Shown: positions 1 through 13,838 of the stretch, piece by piece
Layout of the letters: each line of letters starts with the position of its first letter
Numbering within the stretch: position 1 is the stretch's first letter
Assembly (NCBI RefSeq): GCF_046630445.1
Contig: NC_092334.1
Coordinates: 106,884,501 to 106,948,500, forward strand
Reading direction: 5' to 3'
Source of the DNA: Rutidosis leptorrhynchoides
Lineage: Eukaryota; Streptophyta; Magnoliopsida; Asterales; Asteraceae
Length of the DNA: 64,000 nt
Position numbers and translations under genes: made by a program
The notes under the pieces: generated by a model
Told to the model about the DNA's origin: nothing
The model's database searches: none
Seen by the model: the letters and a program-made list of their open reading frames with translations, nothing else

Positions 1-169
1 TTGTTGGTATGATTTTCCGTATAGCGGCTGTAAGGTACCAGTACAAGACAATAGCTGCTCAGCGTGTGGCATATACTGTTGATTGTTGTTTACCCTCGAG
101 AAATAATCTCTGCAGACCCGGAACATAGATGTAAGATCTGTGGGGTGGCCTCAATCAATCTGTGGACCA
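1..169. other. Unassigned left edge
   Basis: This stretch does not match the second copy of the LTR that begins to align at about position 170 (compare 9596 onward). No open frame of convincing length or recognised motif was seen. It is either host DNA or part of another element that continues outside the window. Confidence 0.4.
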
Positions 170-1483
170 AACGCAACTGAGCAAGCTTTTACCTATAATA
201 TGCATATAGGTATACAAACAATCAACATACATTCTCTACAAGAGAATTCGATGCCAACACCTTTAACCAAGGGTTTATACCTACTTCCACAATCCGCCCA
301 TTTAGACACCTAAAGTGGACTTCACCAACTACCACTACGGGTGGTAATTCCGACCCATTCAAACAAGTACACAATAACACTTAATGTACTTGATCATACA
401 AAACCAACCCATAAGTGCAACTTGACCCAAATTGCACTTAACCACTAAAACAAGTTAAGTTCGACCCATAAGCACCATTACTAGTGATTATGTCATAAAA
501 TCACCAATTTAACACTTAACACCAATGTTTGACTTTCATTGACCAAATTAGGTTTAACTCACTTTGACTTGTCAAATTACACCCAAAATACCTACAATTA
601 CTAACAATTAGTGATTGTATCTCAAAATCATCATTTGACATCAAAATTCAATAACACTTGACCCATTTCAACACAAAACCCATTTTGACCCATATTAGGG
701 TTTACACCCCAAATCAAGTCAACACAAACCAAAATCACAAGTACACAAGTGTTCTAAGGTTTAACCAACACATGCAAGATCCAAACTTACAATTTCATCA
801 ATCGAAACCCTAAGTCACCCAATTAGGCTTACTTACATGAATCTTACCCAAAAACCCCCAAATTTCACAATAAATGGATTTATAACTCTAACTAACACAA
901 ACCCTAACTCAAACATGAATCTTAACAATGAAATTCGGATTTAGAATTTACCATAACAATCAAAACGTAGCCGAGAATGAAGGGAACAACTTTAACTCTC
1001 GCGACTTGACCCGATTCACACATCTTCTTCCTCAAACCAAGCTCTCACTCTCTAAAATCTCCTTCTCTCTCTAAGATAAGATGAGAGAGATGTGTGGATG
1101 TCAAAATGATCCAAAATAGGATCTAAAACTGATATTAAGGCTACAAATCTGTCCACATGTGAAAAGACACAAATACCCCTTTTAATTTATTAAAATTCCA
1201 ACAGCTGGCCCGTCAGACCATTTGGACGGCGTCCAAAATGGTTGGATGGCATCCCATCTTTCATTGGTGGACAGCGTCCCAAAAACTGGACGGCGTCCCA
1301 CTGAACTGAGACTGAAACTGAACAGCAACTTCTTTCAGGGACAAATATTGTCTGAGTCTGATTCTGATGTAAATTCTGAAAATGCATAAGTATTAGGTAG
1401 ACTTTTAGTGGCGCTTTCTGATGCACACATTTACTGACACTTTCAGGAACACTTTCTAATGCATAAAATTTCAGGATCTTACA
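170..1483 (-). repeat. 3' LTR copy of the non-coding LTR element (partial in window)
   Basis: It aligns along its length with 9596-10850 plus 23681-23742 and ends in ...TTACA at 1483. It contains the GGACGGCGTCC palindrome cluster at about 1221-1300. The ORF on its minus strand (1190-1495) recurs in the other LTR and is not a gene. Confidence 0.8.
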
Positions 1484-1503
1484 ACTCTCTCCCACTTAAA
1501 TTA

Positions 1504-1521
1504 GATCACGTCCTCGTGATC
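1504..1521 (-). other. LTR-adjacent hairpin, GATCACG/CGTGATC stem
   Basis: A perfect 7-bp inverted repeat with a TCCT loop (plus strand; AGGA on the element's sense strand) lies 20 nt inside the 3' LTR edge. It matches in place and loop, but not in stem sequence, the hairpins at 13839, 54007 and 63006. Confidence 0.75.
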
Positions 1522-2738
1522 CGCACCTACACTAGAAGTTAAGCACTTCTCCCTCGAACATTTTCGCTCCCAACGCGGAGTCACACATGTAGTAATCACT
1601 CATTTGAAATCTCACTTCATACACTAACGCATCATATTACAACAGCCGTGCTTCATAATCGTCCTAAAAGTAGAACAATTCACAGACAATCATCGTTGTC
1701 ACGCCTCACGATCCTACGAAGCACAACCAAGCCGACATCCATAACATTTTCTGCAAATTTGAAGATCTCACCACACGCTAATAATCACTAGCGTGCACCA
1801 CCGTAACAAGCGATATCTCATACTCTCGAAGTCCAGAATTCCCGCTTAGGAAAATAGGAAAAACACCACGTATCTCTTCAAGTCCTCTCGGCTACAACTC
1901 ACAACAAGCTACATCAATAACTACATCACCCAACGCGATCTACTAAATCCACTACGTCGTGAATTATGACTTGCATTAATCCAAATTGAGAAGGATTCAT
2001 GCTTCCTTAAAACTCCATACTTCGTCGGTTCATAAACACATCACCCAACCGGTTAATCACGAACGTTCTCCGAATCAAGAACCAACTTCCTCCGGCTCCA
2101 CAACTGGGTCATTCCTTCAACGAAGAAATTTCGGTAACCCCAAAATAATCACTTAGGAGCACCACCTTCCCATCAATCAATCTGCACACGACCATCCGTC
2201 ACTGGATTAATCCAGGACGACAATAATACACCACGAGTCAGACGAAACATCAACACTTCATCACAGGGTTTCTCTCCTAAACCCAACAACACATTCATAC
2301 ACTACAGGTTCCTAGTACTAGCATGGAAACCATTTGTGAACTAGAATCCAGTCAACAGCGAATTATCATCATAACAACTCGCGATTTGCCCCATGACCCA
2401 CAAAAATATTCACTCATGCAGGGTGAATCCTCCTACCTAGACCGTCCATTAAGGATGGCCTTGACATTTCAATGTGACTAACAGGTAGCATCACTAGGAA
2501 TCACACCCACGTGAACCAACAACATCCTCGTGTCTCTATACGAGACAATCGGGATCGATACTCTCCGTCTCACAATCATCCATAAAGTGGAATAATCTAC
2601 TAATGATCTCCATGATAACATTCTCAACAGGGAAAATACAGTATCCTTCATGATACACACTCATACCGAACCAATAATACTATCCGAGTTTCACGACAAC
2701 CCAGATTTCCACTATACATATTACCACCGGAACTTTCT

Positions 2739-5700
2739 TGTAGTGACCCGAACTTTTCTATGTTTATATATATTAAATGAAATTGATATTTACATGATTA
2801 AGTGTTTCCAACATGTTAAGCAAGCAAACTTGTTAAGACTTGATTAATTGAAATAGGTTTCATATAGACAATTGACCACCCAAGTTGACCGGTGATTCAC
2901 GAACGTTAAAACTTGTAAAAACTATATGATGACATATATATGATTATATATATATTTAACATGATGTTATGATAAGTAAGTATCTCATTAGGTACTTTAA
3001 CAATGAGTTATATACATAAAATTGTGTTTATTGAATTAAGAAACTCGAAACGATATATATAACGATTATCGTTATAACAACGTCTTACTAAATACATATG
3101 AATCATATTAAGATATTGATACACTATGTTTAATCAAGATAAATGATAAGTAAACATGTCATTAAGTATATTAACAAAAACTACATATGTAAAAACAAGA
3201 CTACTAACTTAAGGATTTCGAAACGAGACATATATGTAACGATTATCGTTGTAATGCCATTTAACTGTATATATATCATACTAAGATATATTATATATCA
3301 TAATATCATGATAATGTAATAATTTAACATCTATTTAGATATAATAAACAATAGGTTAACAACATTTAACAAGATCGTAAACCTAAAGGTTTCAAAACAA
3401 CATTTACATGTAATGACTAACGATGACTTAACGACTCAGTTAAAATGTATATACATGTAGTGTTTTAATATGTATTCATACACTTTTGAAAGACTTCAAG
3501 ACACTTATCAAAATACTTCTACTTAACAAAAATGCTTACAATTACATCCTCGTTCAGTTTCATCAACAATTCTACTCGTATGCACCCGTATTCGTACTCG
3601 TACAATACACAACTTTTAGATGTATGTACTATTGGTATATAAACTCCAATGATCAGCTCTTAGTAGCCCATGTGAGCCACTTAACACATGTAGAAACCAT
3701 CATTTGGCAACTAGCATGAAATATCTCATAAAATTACAAAAATATTAGTAATCATTCATGACTTATTTACATGAAAACAAAATTACATATCCTTTATATC
3801 TAATCCATATACCAACGACCAAAAACACCTACAAACACTTTAATTCTTCAATTTTCTTCATCTAATTGATCTTTCTCAATTTCCATCTTCAAGTTCTAAG
3901 TGTTCTTCATAAATTCTATAAGTTCTAGTTTCATAAAATCAAGAATACTTCCAAGTTTGCTAGCTTACTTCCAATCTTGTAAAGTGATCATCCAACCTCA
4001 AGAAATCTTTCTTATTTACAGTAAGATATCTTTCTAATACAAGGTAATACTCATATTAAAATTTTGATTCAATTTCTATAACTATAACAATCTTATTTCG
4101 AATGAAAATCTTACTTGAACTGTTTTCGTGTCATGATTCTGCTTCAAGAACTTTCAAGCCATCCAAGGATCCTTTGAAGCTAGCTCTATTTTTCTCATTT
4201 CCAGTAGTTTTATCCAGAAAACTTGAGGTAGTAATGATGTTCATAACATCATTCGATTCATACATATAAAGCTATCTTATTCGAAGGTTTAAACTTGTAA
4301 TCACCAGAACATAGTTTAGTTAATTCTAAACTTGTTCGCAAACAAAAGTTAATCCTTCTAACTTGACTTTTAAAATCAACTAAACACATGTTCTATATCT
4401 ATATGATATGCTAACTTAATGATTTAAAACCTGGAAACACGATGAACACCATAAAATCGGATATACGCCGTCGTAGTGAAACCGGGGGCTGTTTTGGTTT
4501 GGATAATTAAAAACTATGATAAACTTTGATTTAAAAGTTTTTCTTATGGGAAAATTATTTTTCATATGAACATGAAACTATATCCAAAAATCTTGGTTAA
4601 ACTCAAAGTGAAAGTATGTTTTTCAAAATGGTCATCAAGATGTCGTTCTTTCGACGGAAATGACTACCTCTTTAGTAATTGACATGTAACTTAAATTTCC
4701 GATTATAAACCTATAATTTTTATGTTTGGATTCTTAAATTAGAGTTCAATATGAAATCATAGCAATTTTATTCACTCAAAACCGATTTAAAATGAAAAAG
4801 TTATGGGTAAAACAAGATTGGATATTTTTGATCTTTTTAGCTACGGGAAATGTTTAACAAATCTATACAAATCATATTCTAGCTAACTTATATTGTATTA
4901 TACATGTATTCTAATATATTATGTAATCTTGGGATACCATAGACACGTATGCAAATGTTTTGACATATCATATCGACCCATGTATATATAATATTTGGAA
5001 CAACCATAGACAATCTATATGCAGTAATGTTGGAGTTAGCTATACAGGGTTGAGGTTGATTCCAAAAATATATAGACTTTGAGTTGTGATTTAGCCTGAG
5101 ATGTGTATACACTGGGTCGTGGATTGATTCAAGATAATATATATCGATTTATTTATGTACATCTAACTGTGGACAACTAGTTGTAGGTTACTAACGAGGA
5201 CAGCTGACTTAATATACTCAAATCTTTAAAACATAATAAAAATGGTTGTAATTATATTTTGATCATACTTTGATATATATGTACATATTTGTATAGGTTC
5301 GTGAATCGATCCGTGGCCAAGTCTTATTTCCGAGGAAGGGAATATCTGTGAAAGTGAGTTATAGTCCCACTTTTAAAATCTAATATTTTTGGGATGAGAA
5401 TACATGCAGGTTTTATAAATGATTTACAAACTAGAAACAAGTACGTGAAACTACATTCTATGGTTGAATTATCGAAATCGAATATGCCCCTTTTTATTAA
5501 GTCTGGTAATCTAAGAATTAGGGAACAGACACCCTAATTGACGCGAATCCTACAGATAGATCTATTGGGCCTAACGAACCCCATCCAAAGTACCGGATGC
5601 TTTAGTACTTCGATGTTGTTTTTATCATGTCCGAAGGATTTCCCGGAATGATAGGGGATATTCTTATATGCATCTTGTTAATGTCGGTTACCAGGTGTTC

Positions 5701-6190
5701 ACCATATGAATGATTTTTATCTCTATGTATGAGATGTATATTGAAATATGAAATTTTGTGGTCTATTATTATGGTTTGATAATATATAGGTTAAACCTAT
5801 AACTCACCAACATTTTTGTTGACGTTTTAAGCATGTTTATTCTCAGGTGATTATTAAGAGCTTCCGCTGTTGCATAATAAAATAAGGACAAGATTTGGAG
5901 TCCATGCTTGTATGATATTATGTAAAAACTGCATTCAAGAAACTTATTTTTGATGTAATATATTCTTATTGTAAACCATTATGTAATGGTCGTGTGTAAA
6001 CGGTATATTTTAGATTATCATTATTTGATAACCTACGTAATGCTTTTTAAACCTTTATAGATAAAATAAAGGTTATGGTTATTTTAAAAATGAATGCAGT
6101 CTTTGAAAAACGTCTCATATAGAGGTCAAAACCTCGCGACGAAATCAATTAATATGGAACGTTTATAATCAATATGAACGGGACATTTCA
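2739..6190 (+). mobile_element. Solo LTR of the Tekay family (plus orientation)
   Basis: The sequence begins TGTAGTGACCCG and ends GGGACATTTCA, the same termini, reversed, as the LTRs at 10851-13821 and 20422-23675. It is flanked by the 5-bp direct repeat TTTCT (2734-2738 and 6191-6195), so it is an independent insertion that has lost its interior by LTR-LTR recombination. It has no PBS or polypurine tract beside it. By eye it is more diverged than the two LTRs of the complete copy, so it is probably older. Confidence 0.9.
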
Positions 6191-8332
6191 TTTCTCGGGC
6201 GGCAGTAAAACTCCCCCACTTAGGATTCAGCTCCACATTCTTACTGCCAAGATGGTAACATCCCGCATAATTATCATTCCAGGAAACACATGACCATCCT
6301 CATCGTTGGTCATATACTCCAAGTCACCACGAATGCACTTTAGGCTCTCAGAGCCGACATGCACCTTCACTTGAGATGTCGTACACGCGACAATGTCGCA
6401 CCTTCATACCACAATTACAAATAACAGTCCTTCACCGTTCGCAAAGCGAACTCTACCAAAGTCTCACGTACACCTCTACGACTAGGAATGTGCCACTCTG
6501 CTTAGTAAGTCGCGCATCTTAGTCGAGATCACCCGAACTTCCTTGCAACGAACCTTTAATAACAATTGCTCACTCTCATGGAGAAGAGTGACTAATCTGG
6601 CGCAACAATTATATCGACCGCCATATCAACACTTCATCATAACCTTTGGCCTAACTGACCATTAAGTCCATCACTGGCTCACCGGTCATCTTTACCCGTC
6701 CATCACTTAAGAGCAACAAGATTCGCTCATCCGTCACTTCATAAGAAGTATTTACTGCAATGCTCTTAAACTTCAACTTTCGCAATCGTCGAATCACTAT
6801 CACCCATAGATCACTATTGTAATCTCCGCTGCTTCTAAGGGTATCTCACGGTCACCTTAAGCACAAAGTGATCACACCACTACCGGAGTTGAACATTACA
6901 CTAGCAGGTATGAAAAGGCACCTGACTGAGTGTCATGCAGACTCCCACCACAATCAACCGAATTTTAGAAACTCGACCCTTGGGTTCCATACACCCGATG
7001 TCACCCATTTCTCCACAATAATGACCCGAAGTCATTCCTACCCGACAAACCTCGTGGTTTATTGTCTTATCGAAAGTTCCTAGCGATCACACGCTACCCA
7101 CAATTCCACAAGGCCAAAACGATATAGCCTAATGAAACCCTTCATCTAACACTAAGGAGATGCTTGGAAATACCAAGTCTTACATCCTTCCACACCTCGA
7201 TAAAACCACTACTACAAGGGATATTCCATTAGGAACGTTAACCCATAATCCACAATTTACTAACACAGTCATCAATATACGGGTCCCACTCCCATGAGTT
7301 TAGCGACCCGAAGACTCCTCGATTCGCCAATTCCAAGGCGACTCCCCACAAGAATCCTAACACGATTCTCTAACCACACACTCTACCGAGTGTAACTCAA
7401 AACTACAATCATTAGACTTGATACGTCCCATTACGGGATTCAAGTCCTTGTTGCACACACATACACACTAATCGGTCATCCTAGTTACGATGGGTAACTA
7501 CAACCCATGACGATCTCAATAATGCACCCACTACGTAGGGTGACTAAATATGCGCCGAACTCGTGAGTTGACTCACTCACTTAACTAACCGAATCCACCG
7601 TAACAATTTATGACTCACAACGAATCTGATGTGACAACAAGCACATCACCCGTGACTACTATATCCTAGGAACCAATAAAAGATTCCTAACTCGTCCCAA
7701 TTCTACCCCAACCATGCCACGTTTCCTCCGCTCGGTACTCGTCATGTCATGCTTGATGTCATGATACACTTTCGTAAAAATGTTGATCGGTCACTATTAC
7801 AAATGTGTACCTTACCATTTTCACATGGTCACGCAAAGTACTTTACTCGGACTGACGCAACATTCACACCAAATAACACGCGATAACTCCTAGTGCCTGA
7901 ATGACCAAAATCCTTACCGCGAACTTGATCACTCAACCGCCAAATATCCGAATCTCTCCAATAGATTCGTCCCTAGGACACAGCACAAATAGATACCTGT
8001 ATATATACACCAATATACAATATAATAATAAATGTACACAAGTACACCGCAACAACAAGTCAACCTACAACTTAGGTGACTATCACTAAAACAACGTCCT
8101 AGTTTGCCTACTTACATTAGGCACTATCTGTCAAGGCACTAATTTACGCACGAAATAAGGCCCCACATAATCACACCTTGGACAAACGCAAGTCCTAGTT
8201 AGTCACCTACTCTAAGGCACTAACAAATCTCAATGTGACCCGTATTCCTACAAGTCCCGCAAATAACGCACAACCGCCAATAAGTCTAAGACTAGGCACC
8301 TATTCCAAGGTCACCTAATTCCCTTAGACTAT

Positions 8333-8344
8333 GCTCTGATACCA
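8333..8344 (-). other. Primer-binding site (initiator tRNA-Met type)
   Basis: GCTCTGATACCA on the plus strand reads TGGTATCAGAGC on the element's sense strand, the usual plant initiator tRNA-Met primer site. It lies two bases from the 5' LTR edge at 8347. Confidence 0.85.
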
Positions 8345-8346
8345 CT

Positions 8347-10850
8347 TGTAACGACCCAACTTCATTTTACCAAAAATACGCCCTAAAAAAAATTGTGAGA
8401 CAGTGCATCTGGACGGCGTCCAGCAGTGAAGCCCAGGACGGCGTCCAAGCAATTTGGATGGCGTCCAAATGAACTAAAAGTTCCTGATCAGTTTTACAAA
8501 TTCACGTGGGCGGAAAACCCGCTTCCCAACACTTTTAGACGAAACGCTTTTTACAACATATAATACTATATGAAACTAACACGTTCCAATAATAAAACAA
8601 GTTTTACGACTTTCGTACAAAATACAAGTTTCAATCCCAATTTACATTTAGACGAGTTAGGACTCTATAACCCAACCCGATACCAAGAGCATAATCCCGG
8701 GGACTACCAAATCCCCAATCCGCATCCGCATAACCAAAAGCTACCCCATCGATCCCAAGCGCTCCTACGCAGCTAGTCTAACAACTAGCTAGCTTCATAA
8801 CACAATACCTGTAAAAAGGTAAACAACGAGAGGGATAAGCTAACGCTTAGTGAATGTAATAGTTATACATATACATATATAACCAACTTACTTGCAATCA
8901 CTTACACAATACTGCATACAAGCTAGCAATTCGACAACCATGCAAACGTCATGCATAAAACTAATATCCGCAATTCACAATAAGCTAGCAACACCAATAG
9001 CATATAGTTCATAATTGAATATGCTAATACGAAATTCACACAACCATGGTTAACCAATCGTACAAGGGAACGGTACTCGTAAAAGACCGTCGGAGTTCAT
9101 AACATCCATTAGTGTTACTTAATCACCGCGTAATCACTAATCCCCCGGGTGATGTCTTGAACACCGCGACTAACTCACCCCATAACAATGTGGCGTCTTG
9201 AACACCGCGACGATTCCACATGTCAATCAAAACAATGAGTGGTGTCTTGAACACCGCGACAATTCCACTCCCATGACAATGTGGTGTCTTAAACACCGCG
9301 ACAATTCTACATGTCAATCAAACCAAATGAGTGGTGTCTTGACCACCGCGACAATTCCACTCCCATGACAATGTGGTGTCTTGAACACCGCGACAATTCC
9401 ACATGTCAATCAAACCAAATGAGTGGTGTCTTGAACACCGCGACAATTCCACTCGTTACGTAGAATGTGGTGTCTTGAACACCGCGACAATTCCACATTC
9501 CACGCTACATAAATAAATACATTATATACGTACACGCATAATTATTCCACTCACCTCGAACTCGAGCAATACAAACCATGCGTGAAATCTCCACCAAATG
9601 CAACCGAGCAAGCTTTTACCTATAATACGCATATAGGTATACAAACAATCAACATACATTCTCTACAAGAGAATTCGACGCCAACACCTTTAACCAAGGG
9701 TTTATACCTACTTCCACAATCCGCCCATTTAGACACCTAAAGTGGACTTCACCAACTACCACTACGGGTGGTAATTCCAACCCATTCAAACAAGTACACA
9801 ATAACACTTAATGTACTTGATCATACAAAACCAGCCCATAAGTGCAACTCGACCTAAATTGCACTTAACCACTAAAACAAGTCAAGTTCGACCCATAAGC
9901 ACCATTACTAGTGATTATGTCATAAAATCACCAATTTAACACTTAACACCAATGTTTGACTTTCATTGACCAAATTAGGTTTAACTCACTTTGACTTGTC
10001 AAATTACACCCAAAGTACCTACAATTACTAACAACTAGTGATTATATCTCAAAATCATCATTTGACACCAAAATTCAATAACACTTGACTCATTTCAACA
10101 CAAAATCCATTTTGACCCATATTAGGGTTTACACCTCAAAATCAAGTCAACACAAACCAAAATCACTAGTACACAAGTGTTCTAAGGTTTAACCAACACA
10201 TGCAAGATCCAAACTTACAATTTCATCAATCGAAACCCTAAGTCACCCGATTAGGCTTACTTACATGAATCTTACCCAAAAACCCCCCAAATTTCACAAT
10301 AAATGGGTTTATAACTCTAACTAACACAAACCCTAACTCAAACATGAATCTTAACAATGAAATTCGGATTTAGAATTTACCATAACAATCAAAACGTAGC
10401 CGAGAACGAAGGGAACAATTTTAACTCTCGCGAGTTGACCCGATTCACACATCTTGTTCCTCAAACCAAGCTCTCACTCTCTAAAATCTCCTTCTCTCTC
10501 TAAGATAAGATGAGAGAGATGTGTGGATGTCAAAATGATCTAAAATAGGATCTAAAACTGATATTAAGGCTACAAATCCGTCCACATGTGAAAAGACATA
10601 AATACCCCTTTTAATTTATTAAAATTCCAACAGCTGGCCCGTCAGACCATTTGGACGGCGTCCAAAATGGTTGGACGGCGTCCCATGTTTCATTGGTGGA
10701 CGGCATCCCAAAAACTGGACGGCGTCCCAGTGAACTGAGACTGAAACTGAACAGCAACTTCTTTCAGGGACTAAAATTGTCTGAGTCTGATTCTGATGTA
10801 AATTCTGAAAATGCATAAGTATTAGGTAGAATTTTAGTGGCGCTTTCTGA
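8347..10850 (-). repeat. 5' LTR of the non-coding element, main part
   Basis: It begins TGTAACGACCC beside the PBS and is split at 10850 by the nested Tekay element. The remaining 62 bp lie at 23681-23742. It carries GGACGGCGTCC palindromes near both ends (about 8411-8469 and 10651-10727) and a hairpin minisatellite at 9151-9496. Confidence 0.85.
9151..9496. repeat. Minisatellite of hairpin-forming units (8 copies)
   Basis: Eight copies of a unit centred on GGTGTCTTGAACACC, itself an inverted repeat (GGTGT/ACACC around CTTGA), followed by GCGACAATTCCAC. Copies start near 9151, 9191, 9241, 9281, 9331, 9373, 9423 and 9468, so spacing is about 40-50 bp. Alternating linkers give a higher-order unit of about 92 bp. 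The array lies inside the 5' LTR. Confidence 0.9.
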
Positions 10851-13821
10851 TGAAATGTCCCGTTCTTATTGATTAAAAACGTTCCATATTAATTGATTTC
10901 GTTGCGAGGTTTTGACCTCTATATGAGACGTTTTTCAAAGACTGCATTCATTTTAAAACAAACCATATGGTATATATATCAAATCGTCACAATAGACCAC
11001 AAGATTTCATATTTCAATACACATCCCATACATAGAGATAAAAATCATTCATATGGTGAACACCTGGTAACCGACATTAACAAGATGTATATATATAAGA
11101 ATATCCCCATCATTCCGGGACACCCTTCGGATATGATATAAATTTCGAAGTACTAAAGCATCCGGTACTTTGGATGGGGTTTGTTAGGCCCAATAGATCT
11201 ATCTTGGGGATTCGCATCAATTAGGGTGTCTGTTCCCTAATTCTTAGATTACCAGACTTAATAACAAGGGGCATATTCGATTTCGATAATTCAACCATAG
11301 AATGTAGTTTCACGTACTTGTGTCTATTTTGTAAATCATTTATAAAACCTGCATGTATTCTCATCCCAAAAATATTAGATTTTAAAAGTGGGACTATAAC
11401 TCACTTTCACAGATTTTTACTTCATCGGGAAGTAAGACTTGGCCACTGGTTGATTCACGAACCTATAACAATATATACATATATATCAAAGTATGTTCAA
11501 AATATATTTACAATACTTTTAATACATTTTGATGTTTTAAGTTTATTAAGTCAGCTGTCCTCGTTAGTAACCTACAACTAGTTGTCCACAGTTAGATGTA
11601 CAGAAATAAATCGATAAATATTATCTTGAATCAATCCACGACCCAGTGTATACATATCTCAGTATTGATCACAACTCAAACTATATATATTTTCGAATCA
11701 ACCTCAACCCTGTATAGCTAACTCCAACATTCACATATAGAGTGTCTATGGTTGTTCCGAAATATATATAGATGTGTCGACATGATAGGTTGAAACATTG
11801 TATACGTGTCTATGGTATCTCAAGATTACATAATATACAATACAAGTTGATTAAGTTATGGTTGGAATAGATTTGTTACCAATTTTCACGTAGCTAAAAT
11901 GAGAAAAATTATCCAATCTTGTTTTACCCATAACTTCTTCATTTTAAATCCGTTTTGAGTGAATCAAATTGCTATGATTTCATATTGAACTCTATTTTAT
12001 GAATCTAAACAGAAAAAATATAGGTTTATAGTCGGAAAAATAAGTTACAAGTCGTTTTTGTAAAGGTAGTCATTTCAGTCGAAAGAACGACGTCTAGATG
12101 ACCATTTCAGAAAACATACTTCCACTTTGAGTTTAACCATAATTTTTGGATATAGTTTCCTGTTCATAATAAAAATCATTTTCTCAGAATAACAACTTTT
12201 AAATCAAAGTTTATCATAGTTTTTAATTAACTAACCCAAAACAGCCCGCGGTGTTACTACGACGGCGAAAATCCGGTTTTACGGTGTTTTTCGTGTTTCC
12301 AGGTTTTAAATCATTAAGTTAGCATATCATATAGATATAGAACATGTGTTTAGTTGATTTTAAAAGTCAAGTTAGAAGGATTAACTTTCGTTTGCGAACA
12401 AGTTTAGAATTAACTAAACTATGTTCTAGTGATTACAAGTTTAAACCTTCGAATAAGATAGCTTTATATGTATGAATCGAATGATGTTATGAACATCATT
12501 ACTACCTTAAGTTCCTTGGATAAACCTACTGGAAAAGAGAAAAATGGATCTAGCTTCAACGGATCCTTGGATGGCTCGAAGTTCTTGAAGCAGAATCATG
12601 ACACGAAAACAAGTTCAAGTAAGATCATCACTTGAAATAAGATTGTTATAGTTATAGAAATTGAACCAAAGTTTGAATGTGATTATTACCTTGTATTAGA
12701 ATGATAATCTACTGTAAGAAACAAAGATTTCTTGAGGTTGGATGATCACCTTACAAGATTGGAAGTGAGCTACCAAACTTGAAAGTATTCTTGATTTTAT
12801 GTAACTAGAACTTGTAGAATTTATGAAGAACACTTAGAACTTGAAGATAGAACTTGAGAGAGATCAATTAGATGAAGAAAATTGAAGAATGAAAGTGTTT
12901 GTAGGTGTTTTTGGTCGTTGGTGTATGGATTAGATATAAAGGATATGTAATTTTGTTTTCATGTAAATAAGTCATGAATGATTACTCATATTTTTGTAAT
13001 TTTATGAGATATTTCATGCTAGTTGCCAAATGATGGTTCCCACATGTGTTAGGTGACTCACATGGGCTGCTAAGAGCTGATCATTGGAGTGTATATACCA
13101 ATAGCACATACATCTAAAAGTTGTGTATTGTACGAGTACGAATACGGGTGCATACGAGTAGAATTGTTGATGAAACTGAACGAGGATGTAATTGTAAGCA
13201 TTTTTATTAAGTAGAAGTATTTTGATAAGTGTATTGAAGTCTTTCAAAAGTGTATAAATACATATTAAAACACTACATGTATATACATTTTAACTGAGTC
13301 GTTAAGTCATCGTTAGTCGTTACATGTAAGTGTTGTTTTGAAACCTTTAGGTTAACGATCTTGTTAAATGTTGTTAACCCAATGTTTATAATATCAAATG
13401 AGATTTTAAATTATTATATTATCATGATATTATCATGTATGAATATCTCTTAATATGATATATACACATTAAATATCTTTACAACGATAATCGTTACATA
13501 TATGTCTCGTTTAAAAATCATTAAGTTAGTAGTCTTGTTTTTACATATGTAGTTCATTGTTAATATACTTAATGATATGTTTACTTATCATAGTATCATG
13601 TTAACTATATATATATCCATATATATGTCATCATATAGTTTTTACAAGTTTTAACGTTCGTGAATCACCGGTCAACTTGGGTGGTCAATTGTCTATATGA
13701 AACATATTTCAATTAATCAAGTCTTAACAAGTTTGATTGCTTAACATGTTGGAAACATTTAATCATGTAAATATCAATCTCAATTAATATATATAAACAT
13801 GGAAAAGTTCGGGTCACTACA
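10851..13821 (-). repeat. 3' LTR of the Tekay element
   Basis: It runs TGAAATGTCCC to GGTCACTACA (plus reading) and is nearly identical to 20422-23675. Small ORFs on either strand here recur in the other LTR copies and are not genes. Confidence 0.9.
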
Positions 13822-13838
13822 GTACCTACCCGTTAAAT
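13822..13838 (-). other. Polypurine tract region
   Basis: On the sense strand this 17-nt spacer contains AACGGGTAGGTAC directly before the 3' LTR, the expected position of the plus-strand primer. It lies between the LTR edge and the hairpin at 13839-13857. Confidence 0.65.

Larger units (their letters stand above)
1484..8346 (-). other. Internal region of the non-coding LTR element
   Basis: About 3.4 kb excluding the solo LTR at 2739-6190. Open frames are all short and show no retrotransposon domain. The region contains the LTR-adjacent hairpin at 1504-1521 and the primer-binding site at 8333-8344. Nothing else was recognised in 1522-2733 or 6196-8332. Confidence 0.6.

Noticed and set aside
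9151-9496. CRISPR-like regularly spaced repeats
   Set aside because: The spacers are themselves repeated and the array lies within an LTR of a plant retroelement. It is a minisatellite.
11318-11581. 87-codon ORF as a gene
   Set aside because: It recurs at 21168 and 27253 in LTR copies of the Tekay family, without known domain.
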